Below are positions 24,243-33,232 of a stretch of DNA of 64,000 nucleotides, one piece after another. The position numbers and the translations under genes are program-made. Under the pieces are notes generated by a model. The model did not search any database, was not told where the DNA came from, and saw only the letters and a list, made by a program, of their open reading frames with translations. This DNA is from CAYMYN01 sp964394665. GTDB taxonomy: Bacteria; Planctomycetota; UBA1135; GCA-002686595. The stretch is from NCBI GenBank assembly GCA_964394665.1, contig CAYMYN010000003.1:282157-346156 (forward strand), read 5' to 3'. Position 1 is the first letter of the stretch. Each line of letters opens with the position of its first letter.

Positions 24243-25388
24243 TCAGCGCAGCAGCGCGCAGGCCGGGGATGCCGGAAGGCGGGCGTCGTCCACCACGTGC
24301 ACCTCGGCCCCGTTCATCAGGGCGCGCAGGGCGATCGAGTCGAGCAGCTCCTCGCGGTCGTCCTGGACGACCTCGAGCTTGCCCGGATCGAGCAGGCCGG
24401 GCACGTGCGCTCCGCGGCGCATCCAGAGCTTGCGCAGGCGCCCGGCGATGGCGGCGGAGGCGATGCCGGAGAGCTCGTCCAGGATCCGGCCCTGGCCGCG
24501 CAGGGCCTCGAGCTCGGCGATCTCGCGCCGGTCGCGCTCGTCCTGGCCGCGGCGCGCGACCTCGAGGGCCCGCGCGTAGAGATCCCTGTCGTCGACCTTG
24601 TCGAAGCTGCCGTCCAGCCCCTCGGCCAGGAGGGTCGGGTGCTGGAACGCGCGCCGGAACTCGCCCTGGTGGGTACGGTCGGCGGCCAGCACGATCGGCG
24701 GACCGCCGTTGGCGAACTTCTCGAGCGCGCGCACCACGACGCGGTGGAAGCGCTCCTGGTCGACCTGGCGTTCGTCGGCCCGCGCGCCGTGACCGTGGCC
24801 GACGACGCCGCGACCGGTCGGTCCGCCGCTGCGTAGGCTGGGACCCTCGCGCTCGACCTCGAAGCCCAGGGCGTCCTCCAGGCTGCCGGGCAGATCCGGG
24901 ACGTCGACGCGACGCATGCCGTGGGGGTCGGCCTCGTAGAGCGCGACGCGCTTCATCGAGAGCGCGAGCACGCGGAAACGATCGTCGCGGCCGAGCTCGT
25001 CGAGCAAGGGTCGCACGCGCAGGGCGCGGCCGACGTGCACGGACGCTTCAGGGGCCGCGCGCAACGAGAAGGCGGCCAGGGCGCCCGGCCGCGCGAGGAT
25101 CAGGGCGCCGCGCGCGGGGCCTCCGAAGCGGGAGAGGTCCATCTCGACCCGTTCCAGGGAACGCGCGACCTCCGCGCTCGCGTCGGCGTCGAAGTCGCCG
25201 CGCTCCAGCTCGTCCTGCGCCTTGGTGAGGGCCTGTCGCAAGCGCGGTGCGTTCTGCGCGGCCTGCGGGGGACTGGGCTCGAGCGGTAGGGCGATCGAGA
25301 CGCGCGGCATGCCGGGGTCGCGCGCGAGTTCGGTCAGGGCGGCGAGCGAAGGACGGACGAATTCGATCGGGGTCTGGAGCGGACTCAC
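24243..25388 (-). CDS. baeRF-type (release-factor-like) protein
   Basis: The product has 381 residues. It belongs to the bacterial archaeo-eukaryotic release factor (baeRF) group, which shares the eRF1 middle-domain fold and is proposed to act on stalled ribosomes. Signals are MPRVSIALPLEP near the N-terminus, a beta-rich middle with HGHGARADERQVDQERFHRV, then GGPPIVLAADRTHQGEFRRA and the tail LLDSIALRALMNGAEVHVVD. The GTG start at 25388 is fixed by a GAGGAGG ribosome site five bases upstream. It is divergent from hsp20 with 372 bases between, so a shared stress response is plausible but not shown. Confidence 0.7.
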   Translation of the reverse strand: MSPLQTPIEFVRPSLAALTELARDPGMPRVSIALPLEPSPPQAAQNAPRLRQALTKAQDELERGDFDADASAEVARSLERVEMDLSRFGGPARGALILARPGALAAFSLRAAPEASVHVGRALRVRPLLDELGRDDRFRVLALSMKRVALYEADPHGMRRVDVPDLPGSLEDALGFEVEREGPSLRSGGPTGRGVVGHGHGARADERQVDQERFHRVVVRALEKFANGGPPIVLAADRTHQGEFRRAFQHPTLLAEGLDGSFDKVDDRDLYARALEVARRGQDERDRREIAELEALRGQGRILDELSGIASAAIAGRLRKLWMRRGAHVPGLLDPGKLEVVQDDREELLDSIALRALMNGAEVHVVDDARLPASPACALLR

Positions 25389-25760
25389 GGAACCTCCTCG
25401 GAGCGGTTGGGCCGGCGCGCTGGAGCAGCATCCCGGGTGGAGCCTGCCACGCCCGGCGAGGACCGCCGTTGTACACCTTCGGCGCCACGCCGGGGCTCCG
25501 ACCCTGGTCGTAGGCGCCTTCGCGGGGGGGCGTAGCGACCCACGACATGCGTGGGCCGCGCATACGCTCGCCTCACGCGCCGGCTACCGCACTTGGCGGA
25601 TCCGTGCGCGGGCGTCCCGTCCCTAGCATCTGGGCGGCGTTCGAGTCCTTCCGGACCTTGCCGGTCCCCGCTCCTCGCACCTGGGACCAACTCGCTTCGA
25701 AACCCGCGCGGACTGGCCGAACGCCGCCGCAAGGACCCAAGTGACCCTGGAGGTCTCCCG
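25389..25760. promoter_or_regulatory. Divergent intergenic region between baeRF and hsp20
   Basis: This 372-base region holds the upstream signals of both genes. At its left end is the minus-strand GAGGAGG ribosome site. At its right end is GGAGG at 25749-25753, seven bases before the hsp20 ATG. No CIRCE inverted repeat and no convincing -35/-10 pair was found. TTGGCG and TAGCAT near 25594-25630 are 25 bases apart, too far for a normal sigma-70 promoter. Confidence 0.4.
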
Positions 25761-26237
25761 ATGAACATCACTCCGCTCCGCAAGCGTGAACGCGGCCTCG
25801 CTCCCCGCACGATGCAGACCGACTTCGAAGAGCTGATCCAGCGCTTCTTCGGCGAGAACGACTTGCCCGTCAGTCGCCTACCGGAGGTCTTCCAGGGCAA
25901 GCGCATGCCGGCCTGCGACGTGGCCGAGAGCGCGAAGGAGTTCACGGTCACCGCCGAGCTTCCGGGCCTGGACGAGAAGGACATCGAGCTCGAGCTGCGC
26001 GGCAACAACCTCCTGATCTCCGGCGAGCGCAAGTGGAAGGAGGAGCACAAGGACAAGGAGTACCACCGCGTCGAGACGCAGTACGGCTCGTTCCAACGCT
26101 CGATCCCGCTGCCCGAGAACCTGCGGCTCGACCCGGATGCGATCACGGCCAGCTACCAGAAGGGCATGCTGACCGTGAAGATCCCGAAGGTCGAGCCGAC
26201 GCCCGCGCGCAAGATCCAGGTCAAGGGCAAGGAGTAG
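25761..26237 (+). CDS. Small heat shock protein (Hsp20 family)
   Basis: The product has 158 residues. Residues about 45-145 form an alpha-crystallin domain, with the core ELPGLDEKDIELELRGNNLL and the following SGERKWKEE. The conserved GMLTVKIPK (a GxLxxxxPK motif) is near the C-terminus. The family holds unfolding proteins in a refoldable state in the cytoplasm as large oligomers. A good ribosome site (GGAGG) precedes ATG 25761. It is followed by a strong hairpin and is the only chaperone gene in the window. Confidence 0.9.
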   Translation: MNITPLRKRERGLAPRTMQTDFEELIQRFFGENDLPVSRLPEVFQGKRMPACDVAESAKEFTVTAELPGLDEKDIELELRGNNLLISGERKWKEEHKDKEYHRVETQYGSFQRSIPLPENLRLDPDAITASYQKGMLTVKIPKVEPTPARKIQVKGKE

Positions 26238-26287
26238 CGCGGCGATCCTGGATCCGGCCCGGGGGCCGTTCAGGAAGCGTTCGATCC

Positions 26288-26324
26288 CGGCGGGGGAGAC
26301 GGAGTTTCCTCGTCACCCCCGCCG
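26288..26324. terminator. Bidirectional terminator hairpin
   Basis: CGGCGGGGG at 26288-26296 pairs with CCCCCGCCG at 26316-26324. After a single A-A mismatch, inner GACG pairs with CGTC around a 9-base loop. It lies between the convergent hsp20 and glycosyltransferase genes. Confidence 0.65.
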
Positions 26325-26339
26325 CGCCGTGACCCCCGG

Positions 26340-28058
26340 CTAGCGAACCGCCGCCGATCGACGTCCGGCCGCCAGCGCCGGCAGATGCTCGAGCATCGTC
26401 GACACCCGTTGGTCGACGCGGTGGCGTTCGAGGACCGCGGCGCGGCCGCGCTCGGCGATCGCGCGCGCTTCCGCGGGGTGGGCCAGGTAGTGCGCGGTCT
26501 TCGCGCACAGCTCCTCGAGCGTGGCGTAGCTCTCGACCTCGCGGCCGATCTCGAACAGCTCCGCCAACTCGGCCGAGTGCTCGGCCAACACGAAGCCGCC
26601 GCAGGCGAGCACGTCGAAGACCCGCATCGTGACGATGTCCTGCTGGTAGATGCGGCCCACGTCGACGTTGATCGCCGCGCCGCAGTAGACGCGGTTGAGC
26701 TCGCGACGGTGGCCGGCCGGCCCCATGTAGCGCACGCCGTGGGGCTCGACCGCGCGCCAACCCTCGTCGCCCCAGGCTCGCAGGCCCAGACGGCCCAGGT
26801 TGGCCGCATAGGTCAGGCGCTTCTCGGCCGCCGCGATCTCGCCCACCAGCAGCAGGGGATCGTGTTCGACCGAGAGCTCGCGCGCGGCCTCGAGGAAGCC
26901 GGGCAGGTACTCGGCGAGCAGCTCGGGCACGCGCCAACGCGAGCCGTCCGCGCGTTGGTCGGCGAGCAGCCGATCGAGGGCCGCTTGATCGGGACCCTCG
27001 TGCCGCGCATCACCGGAGCGCCACGCGCGCAGGAGCTCGTGCACCAGGGCGCGGTAGCGCCGCGCCTCGGCGACCATCGAGGAGCCGACCAGCGCGCACG
27101 GGGCGGCGTAGCGCGCGCGATCCGCCGGGGAGAGCTCGACGGGGAATCGCTCGGCGGGGTCGGCCGCCAGCGGCAGGTAGTGGGCCTGCGTGAATCCGTT
27201 CCGGCGCCAGCCCTCGAGGCTCGCGCGGCGCCAGGTGAAGAGGCCGACGTGGTCGGTGGAGGTGCGCGGCGGGCACGCGTCGTGGGTGCGCGGGTCGATC
27301 TCCCAACACAGCAGCGGCAGCTCGCGCGCGCCGCAGAACTCGGCCGCGCCATCGACGTAGTTGACCAGCGCCAGGAACTCGGGTTCGGCCACGCGCACGG
27401 CGTGGTCGAGCTCCTCCTCGGCCACGCGTTCGAGCTCGACGCTGAGCAAGGAGAAGCCGCGCTGCTCGAGGGCGCGCCCCAGCGCCTCGACGAACAGGCC
27501 GCCTTCCGCCAACAGGGCCCGCGGCCGCGGAGCCCCCGCCTCGTAGAGGCGCCGTTCGCGCGCATAGAGCTCGCCCAGCAGTGGATGGGGGAGCAAGGGC
27601 GCCCGCTCCTCGCGCTGCGCCTCGGGCACGAGGTCGGCGCCCAGGCGCAGCACCAGCCGGCCGCTCTCGAGGGCGTCCGCCAGGTCGTGGCGCATCAGGC
27701 ACAGGCGCACGAGCCAGGGATCGCGGTCCCAGGCCGTGACCCGCGCCCCGGATTCCCGGGCCACCAGGGCCGCCACCCATTCGCCGCTGCCGACGCCGAG
27801 CAGGAACACCTCGCCCGCGGGCAGCGGTTCCAGGGGCGGCGGATCGAGAGCCAGCAGGTCCCGGTGCAGGCGCAGATGGGCCTTCCCGTGGGCGTCGAAG
27901 AGCACGTGATCCGATTCGACCGGCAATCGCAGCCGCTCCGCGAGGGCCCAGTCGACCGTGGCCAGGGCCCGCAGGTTGCGCTCCAGCCGGGCCTCCGAAC
28001 AATCCCCAGGCAGCTCCGTGCCGAGCGTGCTGCCTCCCCCTGATTCCGATACGAGCAT
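26340..28058 (-). CDS. CgeB-like glycosyltransferase with methyltransferase-like N-terminus
   Basis: The product has 572 residues. The first part (about 80-140) has a SAM-binding-like pattern, VFLLGVGSGEWVAALVARES followed by ARVTAWDRDPWLVRLC. The middle (about 230-330) resembles the DUF3880 domain of CgeB-type proteins. The C-terminal third is a GT-B sugar-nucleotide-binding half: INVDVGRIYQQDIVTMRVFD, then EVLACGGFVLAE-type sequence (here FDVLACGGFVLAEHSAEL) and the FEIGREVESYATLEEL block. These transferases make surface glycans. ATG 28058 was preferred over an upstream start 58 codons earlier because family homology begins later. It stands alone, convergent with hsp20. Confidence 0.65.
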   Translation of the reverse strand: MLVSESGGGSTLGTELPGDCSEARLERNLRALATVDWALAERLRLPVESDHVLFDAHGKAHLRLHRDLLALDPPPLEPLPAGEVFLLGVGSGEWVAALVARESGARVTAWDRDPWLVRLCLMRHDLADALESGRLVLRLGADLVPEAQREERAPLLPHPLLGELYARERRLYEAGAPRPRALLAEGGLFVEALGRALEQRGFSLLSVELERVAEEELDHAVRVAEPEFLALVNYVDGAAEFCGARELPLLCWEIDPRTHDACPPRTSTDHVGLFTWRRASLEGWRRNGFTQAHYLPLAADPAERFPVELSPADRARYAAPCALVGSSMVAEARRYRALVHELLRAWRSGDARHEGPDQAALDRLLADQRADGSRWRVPELLAEYLPGFLEAARELSVEHDPLLLVGEIAAAEKRLTYAANLGRLGLRAWGDEGWRAVEPHGVRYMGPAGHRRELNRVYCGAAINVDVGRIYQQDIVTMRVFDVLACGGFVLAEHSAELAELFEIGREVESYATLEELCAKTAHYLAHPAEARAIAERGRAAVLERHRVDQRVSTMLEHLPALAAGRRSAAVR

Positions 28059-28237
28059 GATGCCCCTTGTAAGAGTGGAGTTCCAATCTGTCCAGCCGCG
28101 GGCCGGGCGCCGTGCGGCCCCAGCACGGACCGGGGAGGGCGCGTCGGACGCATCCGAGCCGCTACGATGGGCAGGCCGCGCGCCCGTGCACGCTTCCCTC
28201 CGAGCGAGCCCCGCTCCGACCGTACTCGACACCCACG

Positions 28238-28615
28238 ATGCACCTCGCCCACACCATGATCCGGGTCCGCGACTTGGACGCGAGCTTGGCCTTCTACACC
28301 GGATTCCTCGGGCTGCGCGAGGTGCGCCGCCACACGATCGGCGACGAGGCCACCCTGGTCTTCCTCGGCGACGAGCACGGGCACTACCACATCGAGCTGA
28401 CCCACAACCACGACGGGCGCGAGTACGAGCTGGGCAATCAGTTCGGCCACCTGGCGTTCCACGTCGAGGACCTCGAGCCCGTGGTCGCGCGGATCGAAGG
28501 GCGCGGATGGTGGTACCGGCGCAGCAAGCCGGAGGCGCGCTCCCGCTACGTGTTCGTCAAGGACCCCGACGGCTACGACGTCGAGATCCTGGAGCGGCGC
28601 GCGACCGCCCCCTGA
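28238..28615 (+). CDS. gloA: Glyoxalase I (lactoylglutathione lyase) family protein
   Basis: This 125-residue protein fits GloA, which converts the methylglyoxal-glutathione hemithioacetal to lactoylglutathione in the cytoplasm. The four metal ligands are visible: His5 in LAHTMIRV, Glu in HIELTHN (about 53), His in GHLAFHVED (about 73) and Glu in DVEILE (about 117). The segment TLVFLGDEHGHYHIELTHNH is typical. Whether this bacterium uses glutathione or another thiol is not known. ATG 28238 gives the standard length. The gene stands alone. Confidence 0.85.
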   Translation: MHLAHTMIRVRDLDASLAFYTGFLGLREVRRHTIGDEATLVFLGDEHGHYHIELTHNHDGREYELGNQFGHLAFHVEDLEPVVARIEGRGWWYRRSKPEARSRYVFVKDPDGYDVEILERRATAP

Positions 28616-28693
28616 GCGGCCGAGAAAACATCGAGCAGACTCGGAACGGACCCAGAGCAGACCATCCGGACGGCCCCTCAGAACGTCTTTTGG

Positions 28694-28713
28694 ACGGCCG
28701 GCAAGCCGGCCGT
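28694..28713 (+). repeat. Palindromic 9-bp stem element
   Basis: ACGGCCGGC and GCCGGCCGT form a perfect 9-bp stem around an AA loop, 79 bases after the gloA stop, in a pocket of lower GC (28616-28760). It may be a terminator or a member of a dispersed REP-like family. Only one copy was noticed here. Confidence 0.4.
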
Positions 28714-28855
28714 ACCGAGAGTGCTCGAATTCTTCTCACACTCTGAGTGCCCGGTCGCTGAGCGCGCCGGGGCCCTCCGAGGGATCCACCCCGCGGCCCC
28801 GCTTCGCTCCGCGCCGACCCCGACCCGCTGCGCGACCGTCGATGCCGAGCGCGGG

Positions 28856-31114
28856 CTAACCGGGGATCTCGGCCGGCGCGGGGCGGCCGGCGAGGTATTG
28901 GCCCGGCCAGGGTTGGTCGACGAAGCCCTGCTCGTGGGCGGCGTGCAGGGTCAGATAGGGGTCGGCGAGGTGCGGGCGGGCCAGCGCGCACAGGTCGGCG
29001 CGGCCGGCGGCGAGCACGGTGTTGGCGTGGTCGATGCCCTGGATCGCGCCGACGGCCATCACGGGCAGTTCGGCCTCGTAGCGGATCTGCTCGGCGAAGG
29101 GCACCTGGTACATGCGGCCGTAGACGATCTCGGCCTCGGCCACGTTGCCGCCGCTGGAGACGTCGAGCAGATCGACGCCGAGCTCCTTCATCCAGCGCGC
29201 GACGGCGACCGCCTCGTCGGGGGTGAAACCCTCCGCGCCGCGCCAGTCGTAGGCCGTGATGCGCACGGCGAGCGGCTTGTGCGCGGGCCAGGCCGCGCGC
29301 ACGGCCTCGACGACCTCGAGCGGGAAACGGGCGCGGTTCTCGAGGCTGCCGCCGTACTCGTCGCGACGGCGGTTCGAGAGCGGCGAGAGGAAGGAGGACA
29401 GCAGGTAGCCGTGGGCCGCGTGCACCTCGACCAGGTCGAAGCCCGCGCGCTCGGCGCGCTCCGTCGCCCGCACGAAGGCCTCGCGCACGCGGTCCATGTC
29501 GGCGCGGTCCATCTCGCGCGGCGCGGGCCAGTGCGGCCGGAAGGGCTCCGCCGAGGGCGCGTAGGTCGTCCAGGCGCCTTGGGTGAGCGGCTCGTCCGCG
29601 CCGCTCCAGGGGTGGGAGACCGAGCCCTTGCGGCCGGCGTGGGCGAGCTGGATGCCGATCGCCGCGCCGCTGTGGGCGTGCACGAAGTCGACGATGCGCT
29701 TCCAGGCCTGCTCGTGCGCGTCGTTCCACAGCCCCGCGCAGCCGGGCGAGATGCGGCCCTCGGGCTCGACGTTCGTCATCTCGCTGAGGACCAGGCCCGC
29801 GCCGCCGATCGCGCGGCTGCCCAGGTGCACGAGGTGCCAGTCGCCGACCAGGCCGGCTTGGGCCGAGTACTGGCACATGGGCGAGACGACGATGCGGTTG
29901 GCCAGCTCGAGGCCCCGCAGCCGCAAGGGCGTGAAGGCCGGGGCCGGCGCGCGGCCGTCGGACTGCAGCGGGGCGCCGCTCTCGATGCGGAACCGCTCGG
30001 CGGTGCGTGCGACGAGCTCCGGGTCGCGCCGTCGCAGGTTGTCGTAGGTGATGCGCTTGGAGCGCGTCATCAGGTTGAAGGTGAACAGCTCGGGGTGCTG
30101 GCCCAGGTAGCGGGCCGAGTTCTCGAACCACTCCAGGCTCGTCTGGGCCGCGCGCTGGAGCTTCAGCACGTCGACGTAGCGCGCCTCCTGGTAGGCCGCC
30201 AGGACCTTGGGCACGTCGCGCGTCCCGTGTTCACGGAAGGCGTCGACGAGCGCGATGGCGTCCTCCATCGCGAGCTTGGTCCCCGAGCCGATCGAGAAGT
30301 GCGCCGTGTGCACCGCGTCGCCCAGCAGCACGACGTTCCCGTGGTACCAGCGCTCGCAGCGGATGGTGGGGAAGGTGCGCCAGATCGAGCGGTTGGCGAG
30401 CAACGGATGGCCGTCCAGATGGGGCGCGAAGAGCTCCTGGCAGAACTCCACGGTGCGCGCTTCGTCGGCGCCCTCGAGGCCGGCGCGGCGCCAGACGTCC
30501 TCGTGGCACTCGACGATCCAGGTCGAGAGCCCGGGCTTGAAGGGGTAGGCGTGCACCTGGAACAGGCCGTGCTCGCTCTCCTCGAAGACGAAGGTGAAGG
30601 CGCGCAGCGGTTTGGTCGTGCCGAGCCAGCAGAACTTGGCCTTGCGCCAGTCGAAATGCGGGCGGAAGTGGGCCTCGTGGGTGCGTCGCACCTGGCTCTG
30701 GATGCCGTCGGCGCCGAGCACCAGGTCGGCCTGGCCCAGCTCGGCGAGGTCGCTGACCTCGCGCTGGAACTCGAGCTCGACGCCCAGCTCGCGCGCGCGC
30801 TCCTGCAGCACGAAGAGCAGCTCCTTGCGCTCGAGCCCGCTGAAGCCGTGGCCGGTCGAGACCACGCACGCGCCGCGGTAGTAGGTCTCGATGTCGGTCC
30901 AGTGGGCGAAGCGCGCGCGGATCGCGTCGTGGCTCTCGGGGTCGGCGGCCCGGAAGCCCGAGAGGGTCTCCTCCGAGAACACCACGCCCCAGCCGAAGGT
31001 GTCGTCGGGCCGGTTGCGCTCGATCACGCGCACGTGGATCGAGGGATCGAGCTTCTTGAGCAGGATCGAGGCGTACAGGCCCGCGGGGCCGGCGCCGATG
31101 CAGAGGACGTCCAT
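28856..31114 (-). CDS. Bifunctional salicylyl-CoA / 2-aminobenzoyl-CoA 5-hydroxylase-reductase-like flavoprotein
   Basis: This protein of 752 residues joins two flavin domains. Residues 1 to about 375 are a class A FAD monooxygenase: IGAGPAGLYASILLKK at the N-terminus and GDAVHTAHFSIGSGTKLAME as the second FAD motif. Residues about 390-752 are an old-yellow-enzyme reductase, with FTPLRLRGLELANRIVVSP, HAGRKG and the tail FVDQPWPGQYLAG. The family hydroxylates aryl-CoA esters such as salicylyl-CoA or 2-aminobenzoyl-CoA, then reduces the ring. No CoA ligase or beta-oxidation genes lie nearby, so its pathway is unclear. ATG 31114 starts right at the dinucleotide fold. It is divergent from the SRPBCC gene. 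Confidence 0.85.
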   Translation of the reverse strand: MDVLCIGAGPAGLYASILLKKLDPSIHVRVIERNRPDDTFGWGVVFSEETLSGFRAADPESHDAIRARFAHWTDIETYYRGACVVSTGHGFSGLERKELLFVLQERARELGVELEFQREVSDLAELGQADLVLGADGIQSQVRRTHEAHFRPHFDWRKAKFCWLGTTKPLRAFTFVFEESEHGLFQVHAYPFKPGLSTWIVECHEDVWRRAGLEGADEARTVEFCQELFAPHLDGHPLLANRSIWRTFPTIRCERWYHGNVVLLGDAVHTAHFSIGSGTKLAMEDAIALVDAFREHGTRDVPKVLAAYQEARYVDVLKLQRAAQTSLEWFENSARYLGQHPELFTFNLMTRSKRITYDNLRRRDPELVARTAERFRIESGAPLQSDGRAPAPAFTPLRLRGLELANRIVVSPMCQYSAQAGLVGDWHLVHLGSRAIGGAGLVLSEMTNVEPEGRISPGCAGLWNDAHEQAWKRIVDFVHAHSGAAIGIQLAHAGRKGSVSHPWSGADEPLTQGAWTTYAPSAEPFRPHWPAPREMDRADMDRVREAFVRATERAERAGFDLVEVHAAHGYLLSSFLSPLSNRRRDEYGGSLENRARFPLEVVEAVRAAWPAHKPLAVRITAYDWRGAEGFTPDEAVAVARWMKELGVDLLDVSSGGNVAEAEIVYGRMYQVPFAEQIRYEAELPVMAVGAIQGIDHANTVLAAGRADLCALARPHLADPYLTLHAAHEQGFVDQPWPGQYLAGRPAPAEIPG

Positions 31115-31226
31115 AGGGCAGAGCTCCTGGTGCGGCGAGGGTACGCAGCACGCCGCGGCGGCACCAGGGAGCCCACGCGCGCCCTCGTCGCTACAATCCT
31201 CGCCCCCTGCCCCGCACCCGCACCGC

Positions 31227-31790
31227 ATGCGCCCGTTCCCTTCCCCCCGCGCCGGCCGGGCCCGTTTCGCCTGCCTCCTGGTTCCCCTGTGCGCGCTGTT
31301 CGGGCTGCTCGTGCTCGTGCTCCTGATCGGGTACCTGCTCCCCGTGTCGTACCAGGGTTCGCACTCGGCCCTGCTGCTCCATCCGCCCGAGGTCGTGTGG
31401 CGCGCCGTGGACGACTTCGCGCGCTACCCGGTGGCCGGCGCCAGCGCGGTCTCGGTCGAGCGCCTGGCGAGCGAGCCCGACGCCCCCGCCTGGCGCGAGG
31501 ATCTGGGCCAGGTCTCGTTGCACGTGCGCACGACCCGCCGCGTCGAGCCGACGCACCTCGAACGCGAAGTGCGCGGCCGCAACACGCCCCTCGAAGCGCG
31601 CTTCCGCCTCGAGTCGCTCGCCGTCCCCGAGGGCACCAAGCTGACCGCGACCCTCGAGGTCGACGTGCGCGGCGCCAGCTTGGGCGTGCCCTTCGCGCGC
31701 CTGGTCTTCAGCTTCGGCGGCGCCCGCAGGTGGGCCCAGGACTACGTCGAGTTCCTGGAACACGGCCTCTCGCGGCCCTCCGAGCGCTGA
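31227..31790 (+). CDS. Membrane-anchored SRPBCC-like protein
   Basis: This 187-residue protein has one N-terminal span (about 13-39). The rest has the helix-grip pattern of the SRPBCC/polyketide-cyclase fold: HPPEVVWRAVDDFARYPVAG, then the strand VSLHVRTTRRVEPTHLEREV and a C-terminal helix WAQDYVEFLE. Such proteins bind hydrophobic ligands; the ligand here is unknown. It ends 6 bases before the convergent btuF gene. ATG 31227 lies after a GC-rich non-coding stretch. Confidence 0.6.
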   Translation: MRPFPSPRAGRARFACLLVPLCALFGLLVLVLLIGYLLPVSYQGSHSALLLHPPEVVWRAVDDFARYPVAGASAVSVERLASEPDAPAWREDLGQVSLHVRTTRRVEPTHLEREVRGRNTPLEARFRLESLAVPEGTKLTATLEVDVRGASLGVPFARLVFSFGGARRWAQDYVEFLEHGLSRPSER

Positions 31791-31796
31791 CGGCAC

Positions 31797-32774
31797 TCAC
31801 TCGTGTCCCAGCACGCGGCGTGCTTGGGCGTGCAGGAGCTCGGCGGCGTCGAGCAGGCGGTGGGACTCGGCGGCGAAGTGGCGCGCGGGGAGGATGACGA
31901 TGCGTTCCTCGCGCACGGCGGCGAGGCGCGCGAGATTCGGGTTCGAGCGCAACAGCGCCAGGGTCGGCCCGGCCTGTTCCTCGCCCTGCACCGGCGCGCG
32001 CAACACGAACAGGTCCGGGTCGATGCGCATCAAGCGTTCGTGGTCGAGCTCCACGTTGCCGACCAGGCCGGCCTCGGCCGCCGCGTTGCGCAGGCCCGCC
32101 AGACCCAGGAGCAGATCGCCGCTCGTGCCGGTCCCGGCCGTCCAGCCGCCCGTGCCGAAGTCGAGGTAGGTCAGCGCGCGCACTTCGAGCAGGGACCCAT
32201 CGGCGGCGAGCGCCGCGCGGCGTCGCTCGAGGTCGGTGCGCAGCTCGGCCGCCCGCGGCTCCTCCCCCAACGCCCGGCCCAGGACCTCGAGCACGCCGAG
32301 CAAGCCCTCGAAGTCGCGCAGGTCGGGCAGGCGCACGACCGGGATCCCGGCCTGGGCGAGGATGCGCGTCGCTTCGGCCCGTTGGTAGCCGTGGGTCAGC
32401 ACGAAGTCCGGGCGCAGGGGCAGGAGTTCCTCGCCCTGGAAGTTGCGGAAGGTGGGCAGGCGCTCCCAGTCGGCGGCGGAGAGCTCGACGTTCGTGTAGT
32501 CGCGGGCGGTGAAGGGCACGGCCGCCAGGCGCCCGGCTCCGACGAGGTCCACCAGGAAGTCGAGCGCGGCCGCGGTCCCGGGCAACGCGCGCTGGGCGGG
32601 GGCGGGGATCGGGACCAACTCGCCGAAGGCCGGCACGATGCGCGGGAAGGCCGGCGCGCCCACGGCTCCGGCGGGGGCTGGGCTCGGCGGATCGCCCGAG
32701 CAGGCGGCCAGCAGGCCGAACAGCAAGCCGAGCAGCGGGAGGCGGGCGCGGAGCGGGCGGGGGGGCGACGTCAC
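31797..32774 (-). CDS. btuF: ABC transporter substrate-binding lipoprotein (BtuF-like, cobalamin)
   Basis: The 325-residue product has a lipoprotein signal ending in the lipobox LLAAC. The mature part is a class III periplasmic binding protein as used by BtuCD/FecCD-type importers: PGTAAALDFLVDLVGAGRLA, then DFVLTHGYQRAEATRILAQA, and YLDFGTGGWTAGTGTSGDLL near the middle. It is convergent with the SRPBCC gene and divergent from a cobalamin riboswitch that controls cbiB, btuC and btuD. The neighbourhood thus points to corrinoid uptake. No riboswitch is visible on its own strand. The ligand could also be another metal chelate. Confidence 0.7.
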   Translation of the reverse strand: MTSPPRPLRARLPLLGLLFGLLAACSGDPPSPAPAGAVGAPAFPRIVPAFGELVPIPAPAQRALPGTAAALDFLVDLVGAGRLAAVPFTARDYTNVELSAADWERLPTFRNFQGEELLPLRPDFVLTHGYQRAEATRILAQAGIPVVRLPDLRDFEGLLGVLEVLGRALGEEPRAAELRTDLERRRAALAADGSLLEVRALTYLDFGTGGWTAGTGTSGDLLLGLAGLRNAAAEAGLVGNVELDHERLMRIDPDLFVLRAPVQGEEQAGPTLALLRSNPNLARLAAVREERIVILPARHFAAESHRLLDAAELLHAQARRVLGHE

Positions 32775-32881
32775 GGGGTCGCGAGCCTACCCGCTCGCGT
32801 CGCCTCCGAGGCCGCCGGGTTTGCGGCGCGGGTGGGCGGGCGCCTACGATCGGGACCCGTTCTGTCCGTCCACGCTTCCAC

Positions 32882-33075
32882 GTTCGAGGTGCCCGGGAAG
32901 TCCGGTCCGATGCCGGCGCGGTGCCGCCACTGTAGGTGGATCGTCGTCCCTCCCCCGCGCCGCGGCGTGGGTGGCCACTCGGTGCACGCCCAAGGTGCCC
33001 GGGGAAGGCGGGGGGGCGGCCAGGGCGAGGCGCGCGCCTCGCCCGGGTCCACGAGCCAGGAGACCGACCTCGAAC
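32882..33075 (+). promoter_or_regulatory. Cobalamin (B12) riboswitch
   Basis: The conserved core is clear. GAGGTGCCCGGGAAG lies at about 32886-32900 and GCCGCCACTGTA at 32923-32934. A GGGAAGGCG-like block follows near 33001, and GAGCCAGGAGACC ends the element (about 33053-33065). The closing stem P1 is perfect: GTTCGAGGT at 32882-32890 with ACCTCGAAC at 33067-33075. In this family adenosyl- or methylcobalamin binding lowers expression of the downstream gene. The region up to the cbiB start (33076-33232) is GC-rich with several possible hairpins and is the likely expression platform. Confidence 0.9.
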
Positions 33076-33232
33076 CTCCGTCGGAGCCCGCCCTGAGCCC
33101 CGCCCCGAGCCCCCGTCCCCGACGCGGGGATGCCGCTCTCCCGTCGCAGGAGCGCGGCCCCCGAGCCCCCGCAGCGCACCTCCGTCGCGCGTCGGCCGAA
33201 GGTCTGCCCGCGCGCGCCGCGCAGGAGCGACG

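Noticed and set aside
25389..25760. tRNA-like GTTCGAGTCC string near 25638
   Set aside because: No acceptor stem or anticodon arm could be folded around it.
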